From an uncultured Clostridia bacterium (GTDB lineage: Bacteria; Bacillota; Clostridia; Christensenellales; Aristaeellaceae): DNA of 16,408 nucleotides. The stretch covers positions 1 through 16,408 of the forward strand of contig CAKUOX010000052.1 of NCBI GenBank assembly GCA_934670175.1, written 5' to 3'. How positions within the stretch are numbered: the stretch's first letter is position 1; each line of letters starts with the position of its first letter. The translations under genes were made by a program, and so were the position numbers. The notes below the pieces were generated by a model that did not search any database, was not told where the DNA came from, and worked only from the letters and a program-made list of their open reading frames with translations. Positions 5,725 through 12,418 of the stretch are shown piece by piece.

Positions 5725-6762
5725 ATGGCCAGAAATGAGAAGCGGCGCGTGAAACTGACGGACATCGCCGCGCGTACGGGCTTTACCGTTGGCACCATTT
5801 CAAAGGCGCTTCAAAATAAAAGCGGCATCGCGCCGGAAACGCGCCGGAGCATCATACAGGCCGCCAAGGAGATCGGCTACATCGCCAACACGCAGGCGGG
5901 CGCGCTGCGCTCCGGCTCCAGCAAGACCGTGGCGATCATCGTCAGCGACATCGCCAACCCGCTCTTTGCCATTGAGATCAAATTCTGCGTGGAGGCGCTG
6001 GAGCGCTCGGGCTACCGCGCGTTCGTGATGGGCACGGAGGAGCGCCCCGAGCGCGAGGTGCAGGCCGTGGTTTCCGCGCTGAGCAAGAATGTGGACGGCG
6101 TGCTGCTCTGCCCCACGCAAAAGTCGCTGGAGGCCGTAGAGTTGCTCCAGCAAAACGGCATGCCCTTCGTGCTGATGGGACGGCGCTTTGATGAAGGTCT
6201 GGATGTGGACTATGTGGTGTGCGATGATGAAAAGGGAGGCTACCTGGCGGGAAAGCACCTGGCGGAGCTGGGGCACCGGCGCGTGCTGGTGATCACCGCC
6301 GACCCGCACATTTCCTCCTCGCGCGAGCGCCTTTCGGGCTTCACCCGCGCCATGACGGAGCGCGGCGTTTCGGTGGATCCGTCGCTGATCCGCCTCTCCG
6401 ATCCCTCGGCGCACGATTCCGCCGCGCTGATCGACGAGCTGCTGCGCGACCGTACGGATTTTTCAGCCATATTTGCCTTCAGCGATTATATCGCCTGGGA
6501 GCTGATCTACGCGCTGAACCTGCGCGGCATTCGCGTGCCTGAGGACATCTCCATCGTGGGCTTCGACGATGTTCAGTCGCACATGTGCTTTCCGCCGCCG
6601 CTGACCACGGTGCACTTTCCCAAGCGCACCATTTCCACCACCAGCGTGTCGCTCCTGCTGGAGCGCATCGCACATTCGGGCGGCGAATGCCAGAAGATCG
6701 TGCTGGACAGCTACCTCGTGGTGCGCGATACCACGCGGCCGTTGGCACAAACAGCCGAATGA
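5725..6762 (+). CDS. LacI-family transcriptional regulator
   Basis: With the start at ATG 5725 the protein has 345 residues, the usual LacI-family length. The N-terminus is a LacI helix-turn-helix (VKLTDIAARTGFTVGTISKALQNK, then ETRRSIIQAAKEIGYIANTQAGALRSG with the hinge helix). A periplasmic-binding-protein-like effector domain follows (VAIIVSDIANPLFA... to ISIVGFDDVQSHMCFPPPLTTVHFP). The frame is open upstream to 5626, but the predicted promoter covers that part. ATGs at 5686 and 5695 lack ribosome sites; 5725 has only a weak G-run 12 bases away, so the start is uncertain. The effector is not predictable; family members sense sugars or act with HPr like CcpA. It lies directly before pta-ackA in the same direction with no terminator seen, so it may control acetate production. 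Confidence 0.88.
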   Translation: MARNEKRRVKLTDIAARTGFTVGTISKALQNKSGIAPETRRSIIQAAKEIGYIANTQAGALRSGSSKTVAIIVSDIANPLFAIEIKFCVEALERSGYRAFVMGTEERPEREVQAVVSALSKNVDGVLLCPTQKSLEAVELLQQNGMPFVLMGRRFDEGLDVDYVVCDDEKGGYLAGKHLAELGHRRVLVITADPHISSSRERLSGFTRAMTERGVSVDPSLIRLSDPSAHDSAALIDELLRDRTDFSAIFAFSDYIAWELIYALNLRGIRVPEDISIVGFDDVQSHMCFPPPLTTVHFPKRTISTTSVSLLLERIAHSGGECQKIVLDSYLVVRDTTRPLAQTAE

Positions 6763-6763
6763 T

Positions 6764-6776
6764 TGAAAAGTTTACA
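6764..6776. promoter_or_regulatory. Putative LacI/CcpA-type operator
   Basis: TGAAAAGTTTACA is an imperfect inverted repeat (TGAAAA against TTTACA, one mismatch, one central base). It starts two bases after the regulator stop and lies just upstream of the pta promoter. It loosely resembles a catabolite-response element but lacks the central CG, so the assignment is tentative. Confidence 0.3.
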
Positions 6777-6784
6777 TTATATAC

Positions 6785-6813
6785 TTTCCAATTGAGGCAG
6801 AATATCGTATAAT
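6785..6813 (+). promoter_or_regulatory. Putative promoter of pta
   Basis: TTTCCA (6785-6790), 17-base spacer, perfect TATAAT (6808-6813). A second TATAAT at 6822-6827 lacks a good partner box. The AT-rich stretch 6763-6830 stands out sharply between two GC-rich genes. Confidence 0.5.
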
Positions 6814-6869
6814 AAAAGATGTATAATAAACAATTCCCGCGCTTGCGGAAACTAAACGGAGGGAAAAAC

Positions 6870-7859
6870 ATGGCTATCATTGATAAGATCAAGGCAAAGG
6901 CAAAGTCCAACGTGATGCACATCGTACTGCCCGAGGGCGACGAGCCCCGCACCGTGCAGGCGGCAGTGAAGATCACCGAGCAGGGTCTGGCAAAGCTGAC
7001 GCTGCTGGGCAACCCCGACAAGATCCGCGAAGTGGCTGCCGGCGCCGACCTGACCGGCATCAACATCATCGATCCCGCCACGAGCGACAAGTGCGCCGCC
7101 TATGCCGAAACGCTGTATGAGCTGCGCAAGGCCAAGGGCATGACCGAGGAAAAGGCCGCCGCGACGGTGAAGGATCCCATGTACTACGGCATCATGATGG
7201 TGAAGATGGGCGAAGCCGACGGCCTCGTCTCCGGCGCGATCCATTCCACCGGCGATATGCTGCGCCCCGCGCTGCAGATCATCAAATCCAAGCCTGGCAT
7301 CAAGACCGTATCCTCCTGCTTCCTGATGGAAACGCCGAACAAGCAGTACGGCGACGACGGCATCATGATCTTCGCGGATTGCGCCGTGAACATCGATCCG
7401 GACGCCACTGCACTGGCGAACATCGCCATCGGCGCAGCTGAATCCGCGCGCGCGCTGGCCGGCATCGAACCGCGTGTGGCCATGCTGTCCTTCTCCACGA
7501 AGGGCTCCGCCAAGCACGACGTCGTGACCAAGGTGCAGGAAGCCACCCGCATCGCCCACGAAATGGCGCCCGAGCTGATGCTCGACGGCGAGCTGCAGCT
7601 GGATGCGGCGCTGGTTGAAAAGGTCGGCCAGCTCAAGGCGCCCGGCAGCGCCGTTGCCGGCAAGGCCAACACGCTGATCTTCCCCTCCCTCGAGGCGGGC
7701 AACATCGGCTACAAGCTGGTGCAGCGCCTGGGCAACGCCGAAGCCTATGGCCCGATCCTACAGGGCATCGCCAAGCCGTGCAACGACCTGAGCCGTGGCT
7801 GCAGCGTTGACGACATCGTGGCCACCGTGGCCATCACCGCCGTTCAGGCGCAGGGCTAA
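6870..7859 (+). CDS. pta: Phosphate acetyltransferase
   Basis: A 329-residue single-domain enzyme that turns acetyl-CoA and phosphate into acetyl phosphate and CoA in the cytoplasm. Family motifs are continuous: HIVLPEGDEPRTVQAA (17-32), YYGIMMVKMGEADGLVSGAIHSTGDMLRP (115-143), GIMIFADCAVN (164-174), FSTKGSAKH (218-226), and the C-terminal NDLSRGCSVDDIV (305-317). The S308-R309 and D315 of that last motif correspond to the CoA-binding and catalytic residues of the Methanosarcina enzyme. ATG 6870 is preferred to an in-frame ATG at 6819 because ACGGAGGG sits 6 bases upstream and the family begins at this point. The extra 17 codons would overlap the promoter region. It is followed 42 bases later by ackA, its pathway partner. 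Confidence 0.96.
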   Translation: MAIIDKIKAKAKSNVMHIVLPEGDEPRTVQAAVKITEQGLAKLTLLGNPDKIREVAAGADLTGINIIDPATSDKCAAYAETLYELRKAKGMTEEKAAATVKDPMYYGIMMVKMGEADGLVSGAIHSTGDMLRPALQIIKSKPGIKTVSSCFLMETPNKQYGDDGIMIFADCAVNIDPDATALANIAIGAAESARALAGIEPRVAMLSFSTKGSAKHDVVTKVQEATRIAHEMAPELMLDGELQLDAALVEKVGQLKAPGSAVAGKANTLIFPSLEAGNIGYKLVQRLGNAEAYGPILQGIAKPCNDLSRGCSVDDIVATVAITAVQAQG

Positions 7860-7901
7860 GGCCTTCCAACGACGATTACTATTTAAGGAGAAGTACGCTA
7901 T

Positions 7902-9149
7902 ATGAAGATTCTGGTTATCAACGCCGGTTCCTCCTCCCTGAAATTTCAGCTGATCGACATGGAAAATGAATCCGTGATCGCCAAGGGTCTGGTCGAGCGC
8001 ATCGGCACTGTCGATCCCACCACCGATCTGACCTACAGCTGGAATGGCAAGAAGATCAAGGAAATGAAGCTGAAGAAGAGCAAGACCCACGCTGAAGCCA
8101 TGGAAATGGTTCTGGATGTGCTGGTGGGCAAGGATCGCACGGATCTGGAAGTGGAAGAACGCGCAGACGGCGCGCACCTGACCGGCACCGGCATCATCGC
8201 CGACCTGAGCGAGATCGGCGCGGTGGGTCACCGCGTGCTGCACGGCGGCGAAAAGTTCACCGCTTCCTGCCTGATCGACGATGCCTGCATCGCCGCCATC
8301 AAGGAAAATATCCCGCTGGGCCCGCTTCACAATCCCGCTAACCTGATGGGCATCGAGGCCTGCCAGAAGGTGCTGCCGAACGTGCCGCAGGTGGCCGTGT
8401 TCGATACCGCCTTCCATCAGACCATGCCGCCCAAGGCGTTCCGCTACGGCCTGCCGAACCATTACTACACCGACCTGCACATGCGTAAGTACGGCTTCCA
8501 TGGCACCTCGCACCGCTTCATCGCGGGCCGCGCCACCGAGCTGTTCGGCCATGGCAAGAAGGTCATCGTGTGCCACCTGGGCAACGGTTCTTCTCTGTCC
8601 GCCTGCGTGGACGGCAAATGCGTGGACACCACCATGGGCATCACGCCGCTGGACGGCCTGCTGATGGGCACCCGCTGCGGCACGCTGGATCCCGCGTGCG
8701 TTGAGTTCATCTGCAATACCGAAAACAAGACGCCCTCCGAGGTTCTGAACATCATGAACAAAAAGAGCGGCCTTGTGGGTCTGACCGGCTCCTCCGATAT
8801 GCGCGATGTAACCAAGCGCATGGACGAAGGCGATGAAAACGCGCGTCTGGCCATCGACATGTGGACCTACACTGTGCAGAAGTACATCGGCTCCTATATT
8901 GCCGCGATGAACGGCTGCGACGCCATTATCTTCACTGCCGGCATCGGCGAGAACCACATCCGCGCCCGCAAGTGGGTATGCGAGGGTCTGAGCTTCTTCG
9001 GCATCAAGATCGACGACGAGCGCAACAACGTTGCCGGTGAAGAGCGCCGCATTTCCGCGGACGACAGCAAGATCCAGGTCTGGGTCATCCCGACCAACGA
9101 GGAGCTGGCCATCGCCCGCGACACGCTGGAAATCGCTACGAAAAAATAA
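7902..9149 (+). CDS. ackA: Acetate kinase
   Basis: The 415-residue ASKHA-fold kinase makes ATP and acetate from acetyl phosphate, completing the Pta-AckA route. Seen motifs: VINAGSSSLKFQL (N7 in the ATP/Mg site), GHRVLHGGE (R111), VFDTAFHQTMP (catalytic D168), YGFHGTSHRF (H200), CHLGNGSS, MGTRCGTLDPA (R258), FTAGIGEN and IPTNEELAIARDT (E400). The signature TRCGTLDPA departs from the common TRSGDxDPA by S to C and D to T. The region before R111 is about 20 residues longer than in the Methanosarcina enzyme. All catalytic residues are present, so it should be active. The ribosome site AAGGAG lies about 11 bases before ATG 7902. No separate promoter is visible in the 42-base gap after pta, so the two are co-transcribed. 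Confidence 0.97.
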   Translation: MKILVINAGSSSLKFQLIDMENESVIAKGLVERIGTVDPTTDLTYSWNGKKIKEMKLKKSKTHAEAMEMVLDVLVGKDRTDLEVEERADGAHLTGTGIIADLSEIGAVGHRVLHGGEKFTASCLIDDACIAAIKENIPLGPLHNPANLMGIEACQKVLPNVPQVAVFDTAFHQTMPPKAFRYGLPNHYYTDLHMRKYGFHGTSHRFIAGRATELFGHGKKVIVCHLGNGSSLSACVDGKCVDTTMGITPLDGLLMGTRCGTLDPACVEFICNTENKTPSEVLNIMNKKSGLVGLTGSSDMRDVTKRMDEGDENARLAIDMWTYTVQKYIGSYIAAMNGCDAIIFTAGIGENHIRARKWVCEGLSFFGIKIDDERNNVAGEERRISADDSKIQVWVIPTNEELAIARDTLEIATKK

Positions 9150-9150
9150 C

Positions 9151-9179
9151 TTTACAAAATAGCTTTCAGCGTATATAAT
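9151..9179 (+). promoter_or_regulatory. Sigma-A promoter of yceD-rpmF
   Basis: TTTACA (9151-9156), 17-base spacer, perfect TATAAT (9174-9179), starting two bases after the ackA stop. No terminator separates it from ackA, so read-through from pta-ackA can add to expression. Confidence 0.8.
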
Positions 9180-9203
9180 AGTTCGAGTTGGGGGGAAGGT
9201 GTA

Positions 9204-9719
9204 TTGTCGGCTATTCTGGATATTTCCAGAGCACTGAAGAATCCCGGACAGGTATACGAATTTGAAGTATTTCCTGAAATCGAGGAAATGGAAGTGCTGA
9301 TGGATCCGGTGCGCTTTGAAAACGTCGCGGTGCGCGGCGAATTCGTGGGCGCCGGCGAGCGCGTCGGCATTCGTGCCGAGGTGAACGCCACAGTACATTC
9401 GCGCTGCTGCAGATGTCTGGAGCCGGTCAGTCTCGAGCTGCCCGCGCAGATGGACGTGCAGTTTGCCCGTCATACCGACCCCGAAGACCCGGATCTGTAT
9501 TCCTTTGAAGGCTCAAAGGCGGATCTTACGGACGCCGTGCGCGATGCGCTGCTGTTGGAATTGCCCTACCGATTCCTGTGCAGCGAGGATTGCAAGGGGC
9601 TTTGCCCCAACTGCGGCGTCAATCTGAATCTGGGTACCTGCACATGCCAGGAGGGCGCCAAGGTTACGAACCCCTTTTCGGCATTGAAAGCGATCGTGCA
9701 AAATAATGAGGAGGTGTAA
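9204..9719 (+). CDS. YceD/DUF177-family protein
   Basis: This 171-residue protein belongs to the DUF177 (YceD) family, whose gene nearly always precedes rpmF. In other bacteria and plastids the family is tied to 23S rRNA and large-subunit maturation, though its exact role is open. Visible features: the N-terminal ISRALKNPGQ, the central CCRCLEPV motif (68-74) and a C-terminal cysteine cluster CSEDCKGLCPNCGVNL...CTC (C126, C130, C134, C137, C146, C148) likely to bind zinc. The start is a TTG at 9204, preceded by the G-rich site GGGGGGAAGGTG. No ATG or GTG fits, and the family begins with a hydrophobic run at this point. Its last codons hold the rpmF ribosome site, and its stop lies two bases from the rpmF start. 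Confidence 0.88.
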   Translation: MSAILDISRALKNPGQVYEFEVFPEIEEMEVLMDPVRFENVAVRGEFVGAGERVGIRAEVNATVHSRCCRCLEPVSLELPAQMDVQFARHTDPEDPDLYSFEGSKADLTDAVRDALLLELPYRFLCSEDCKGLCPNCGVNLNLGTCTCQEGAKVTNPFSALKAIVQNNEEV

Positions 9720-9721
9720 CT

Positions 9722-9910
9722 ATGGCCACTCCGAAAGGAAAAGTCTCCAAGGCGAGGAGAGACTCGCGTCGCAGCGCACATTGGAAGCTGTCCCTGCCGG
9801 GCATCGTGAAGTGCCCCCGTTGCGGAAAGATGAAGCTGAACCATCGCGTCTGCAAGGCATGCGGCTACTATGACGGCCAGCAGATCATCAAGACTGAAGA
9901 GGCCAAGTAA
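9722..9910 (+). CDS. rpmF: 50S ribosomal protein bL32
   Basis: This 62-residue basic protein begins MATPKGKVSKARRDSRRSAHWKL, the standard bL32 opening. It carries a four-cysteine zinc ribbon, CPRC (31-34) and CKAC (44-47), so it is the zinc-binding (C+) form rather than the zinc-independent paralogue. The ribosome site GGAGG lies 7 bases before ATG 9722, inside the last codons of yceD. A strong terminator follows at once, so the operon is yceD-rpmF only. In many relatives plsX and other fatty-acid genes follow, but not here. Confidence 0.97.
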   Translation: MATPKGKVSKARRDSRRSAHWKLSLPGIVKCPRCGKMKLNHRVCKACGYYDGQQIIKTEEAK

Positions 9911-9931
9911 TTGCCCCTTCAATCGAGCAAG

Positions 9932-9967
9932 CGAGCGTTCGCATTATGCGAACGCTCGTTATGTTTT
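9932..9967 (+). terminator. Rho-independent terminator of yceD-rpmF
   Basis: A perfect 12-bp stem (9932-9943 with 9947-9958) with a 3-base loop, followed by TTATG and a T-run (9964-9969). Confidence 0.88.
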
Positions 9968-9987
9968 TTAAGCATAGCAATAGAAAG

Positions 9988-10019
9988 TGCCGGCGTCCGC
10001 TATCAAATAGACGCCGGCA
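9988..10019 (-). terminator. Putative terminator of the SseB-like gene
   Basis: A perfect 10-bp stem (TGCCGGCGTC 9988-9997 with GACGCCGGCA 10010-10019), 12-base loop. It lies 22 bases after the stop of the minus-strand gene. On that strand it is followed by ACTTTCTATT, a weak T-run. Confidence 0.6.
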
Positions 10020-10040
10020 TCCCTGATCTGTATTCCCCAA

Positions 10041-11615
10041 TCAGTCCCGCTTTCCAAACAATCGCCTGAACAGGCCCTGTTTAGCCTCGGGCGCCTTATT
10101 GGACTCGGGCGCTTCAGGTTTAACTTCGGATCCGCTGTTGGGTTCGGGCGCTTCGGGCACAGCCTCGCGCCTTTCCTCTTCAGGCTTTGGCACGTCCAGG
10201 CTATCCGGATCCGGCAGCTCTCCCAGGCCGATCTTCTCCTGCTTCGGCGCTTCCTGCTGCGCCTGCGGCGGCTGCGGCGGCTGTATACGCACCGCCATCG
10301 GCGGCTTTTCGCGCAGCTCGCGCGCCTTCTGGAGCATCTTCTCATCCACGCAATAGCCGATCATCCCCGGGTCGATCATCAAACCGTTGCCCGCCGCGCG
10401 GCGAACCAGATCCTCCAGCGTCATGGCGACGGCGCTCACGTTTGCGCCCTTCTGCTCGGCAAACGACATCAGCCGTATCGGCGACGTAAACACCGCCAGA
10501 AAGCGCTTTTTGCCCTCCTGGTCACCCAATAGCATGCACTTATCGCCCGACGTCTCGCGCCAGCCCGTGCCGCCGAGCCTTGCCCTTGCAGCGGGCGTGC
10601 ACAGGCGGCCGCCGCTCACATCCACACAGGCGGCGTAGAGCACGCCGAGCGCAATTTCGCGCAGCGCAAAATTGCGCAGCGTCAGCATGCTTTCAAGTGC
10701 GCCGCGCTGTATTTCCTCCGCCGCATTCGCCGCCTTCAGGCGGTTCCAGCGCAGCCCATATTCCACCTCGCGCTGTATAAAGCTGCGCAGAACCGCATTT
10801 TCCGTCGGCGTTTCATCGCACAAATCGTCCAGAGCGATCTCCGCAGCGGAAATGCCGTTGTCCACGCGCAGCTGCTTCGCGCCGCAGTCTGCCAGCATTT
10901 TCAGCGTGGCGTCCAGCGCCGCGTGCTCAATCTCGCGTATCTGCCATACGTCCACGCCCGCATTCGCCTGCTGCACCCGACTGCGTGCGCGTTCCCCACG
11001 CTCCGCCGACGTGAACAGCTCCACGCGGCCATCAAAGCCAAACGCAGGCCAGCGGCCGTTCATCCCCGCCTCATACGCCAGCCAGAGCGCCGGCTGAGCG
11101 CGCAGTCCCTCACTCAGCGCGCGCCGCGCCTGAAGCCAGTCCTGCCGTATCTGTTCCGGCGCGCCCTTCTGCGCACAGAGCTTTTGCAGACGGCGGCATT
11201 CCGCCAGCTGCGCATCCAGCGGCCCCGCCTGAAGCGCGCCGCCGCGCTCGCGCGTCAGGCGCGCGGCAAAGTCATCCTCGGGCATGTGTTCGCCCATCAG
11301 CGGCCGGATCTCGCGTTCCACCGGCTTGCCCAGCAGGCTGCACGCGCGGTAGCCGATCAGCCTGTCCTTCGGCAGCGCCTTGCTGATGCGCGCCGCCAGC
11401 GCGTCCAGTCTCTGCGGGTCAGACTCACGCCATGCGTATTCCTCCGGCGTGATGCCAAAGATCATCATGCACACCTCGCCCGGCGCCAGCTTGCCCGTTT
11501 CCAGCTTCGCACGCGGATCGGCAATTTCCAGCGCATAGCCGAACATCAGCGGCACCTCGCCCACGGAATAATTCTTGCCCTTCGGAGCGTAGCTCCGCTT
11601 ATATTTGATTTCCAT
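10041..11615 (-). CDS. Uncharacterised protein with SseB-like domains
   Basis: A 524-residue protein of unknown function with no signal peptide or membrane segment. Residues about 355-430 (LGDQEGKKRFLAVFTSP..., ending GLMIDPGMIGYCVDEKML) fit the SseB N-terminal fold, with the FTS and glycine/NP-like turn. Residues about 175-265 (ALWLAYEAG... RVELFTSAERGERA ... LRVDNGISAAEIALDDL) look like a second, more diverged copy. The first 120 residues are a separate unrecognised region. The tail (about 440-515) is a low-complexity Pro/Glu linker with repeated PEAPE units, ending in a basic amphipathic GLFRRLFGKRD. ATG 11615 has GAGGT at good spacing and a perfect promoter upstream. SseB-domain proteins in Firmicutes are mostly uncharacterised, so no role is claimed. 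It is a single-gene unit, divergent from the DUF1614-spoIIP pair. Confidence 0.82.
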   Translation of the reverse strand: MEIKYKRSYAPKGKNYSVGEVPLMFGYALEIADPRAKLETGKLAPGEVCMMIFGITPEEYAWRESDPQRLDALAARISKALPKDRLIGYRACSLLGKPVEREIRPLMGEHMPEDDFAARLTRERGGALQAGPLDAQLAECRRLQKLCAQKGAPEQIRQDWLQARRALSEGLRAQPALWLAYEAGMNGRWPAFGFDGRVELFTSAERGERARSRVQQANAGVDVWQIREIEHAALDATLKMLADCGAKQLRVDNGISAAEIALDDLCDETPTENAVLRSFIQREVEYGLRWNRLKAANAAEEIQRGALESMLTLRNFALREIALGVLYAACVDVSGGRLCTPAARARLGGTGWRETSGDKCMLLGDQEGKKRFLAVFTSPIRLMSFAEQKGANVSAVAMTLEDLVRRAAGNGLMIDPGMIGYCVDEKMLQKARELREKPPMAVRIQPPQPPQAQQEAPKQEKIGLGELPDPDSLDVPKPEEERREAVPEAPEPNSGSEVKPEAPESNKAPEAKQGLFRRLFGKRD

Positions 11616-11646
11616 ATATTACCTCGTTTTCGCCCTTCCTTCATAT

Positions 11647-11675
11647 ATTATAGTTTTCAATGCCTGCGCTGTCAA
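11647..11675 (-). promoter_or_regulatory. Consensus sigma-A promoter of the SseB-like gene
   Basis: On the minus strand TTGACA (11675-11670), 17-base spacer, TATAAT (11652-11647). Both boxes are perfect. It implies strong constitutive or vegetative expression, with a leader of about 25 bases. Confidence 0.85.
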
Positions 11676-11755
11676 TTGCCAATTCCTGCACGATGGTTTC
11701 AATCCGCAAATTTGGGGTCATAATACATTCAAACGCAAACCGGAGGTTTGAAAAA

Positions 11756-12418
11756 ATGAGCATTGGCATGATTCTGTTGATCATTGTAGGCATACTGATC
11801 CTGCTGGGCGTAGGTCAGCGCGTGCTGGACAAGCTGCGCCTGAACGACAAGCTGGCGCTGCTGTTCATCGCGCTGATGATCGGCCTGGGCTTTGTCCCTG
11901 ATATTCGCGTGACCGACGTATTCGCATTCAATCTGGGCGGCGCGGTCGTACCGCTGGCGCTGTGCGTATACCTGTTCATCCGTGCCGATACCGGCTGGGA
12001 GCGCGCGCGCAGCCTGCTGGCGGCGCTGGTGACTGGTGTGGCCATCTACTGCATCGGCGTGTTCGCGCCCGACGAGCCCGAAACCATCACCGTCGACCCC
12101 AGCATACTCTACGGGCTGGCGGCGGGCGTAATCGCCTATATCTTCGGCCGTTCGCGCCGCTGCGCGTTCATTGCGGGCGTTGTGGGCATGATGCTGGCGA
12201 ACACCGCAAATGCCGTCTACGTCTGGAGCCGCGGCATCCCGCAGGATTTCGTGCTTGGCGGCGCGGGCGCGGCAGATGGGATCATGATCTCCGGCCTGCT
12301 GGCCGTGCTGCTGGCAGAGCTGTTGGGCGAGATCATCGAGCGCATGCAGCGCGGCACGCACCGGCCTGCCCGCGCATTCGAGGGCGGAGACTTTATCGAA
12401 AGGGAGGATGCGCGATGA
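11756..12418 (+). CDS. DUF1614-family integral membrane protein
   Basis: The 220-residue hydrophobic protein has about six to seven membrane segments (roughly 4-20, 32-48, 58-75, 86-104, 116-130, 136-155, 176-195). The block VPDIRVTDVFAFNLGGAVVPLALCVYLF is the DUF1614 hallmark: a polar strand followed by NxGGAxxP. The short cytoplasmic tail ends with FEGGDFIEREDAR. No function is established for the family. ATG 11756 is chosen because GGAGG is 9 bases upstream and the sequence before it in frame does not look coding. Its TGA overlaps the ATG of the SpoIIP-like gene (ATGA), so the two proteins are made together. A role at the forespore or division membrane is a guess from that link. I found no convincing promoter; a weak TTTCAA-N16-CATAAT lies at 11697-11724. 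Confidence 0.8.
   Translation: MSIGMILLIIVGILILLGVGQRVLDKLRLNDKLALLFIALMIGLGFVPDIRVTDVFAFNLGGAVVPLALCVYLFIRADTGWERARSLLAALVTGVAIYCIGVFAPDEPETITVDPSILYGLAAGVIAYIFGRSRRCAFIAGVVGMMLANTANAVYVWSRGIPQDFVLGGAGAADGIMISGLLAVLLAELLGEIIERMQRGTHRPARAFEGGDFIEREDAR

Noticed and set aside
7758..9473. Long minus-strand reading frame (571 codons) across ackA
   Set aside because: It mirrors ackA codon by codon in GC-rich DNA, has no ribosome site and gives a His/Ala/Gln-rich product. It is a shadow frame.
11697..11729. Sporulation sigma-E type promoter before the DUF1614-spoIIP pair
   Set aside because: AATACATT (11722-11729) is near the sigma-E -10 consensus, but no matching -35 box is found at the right distance.
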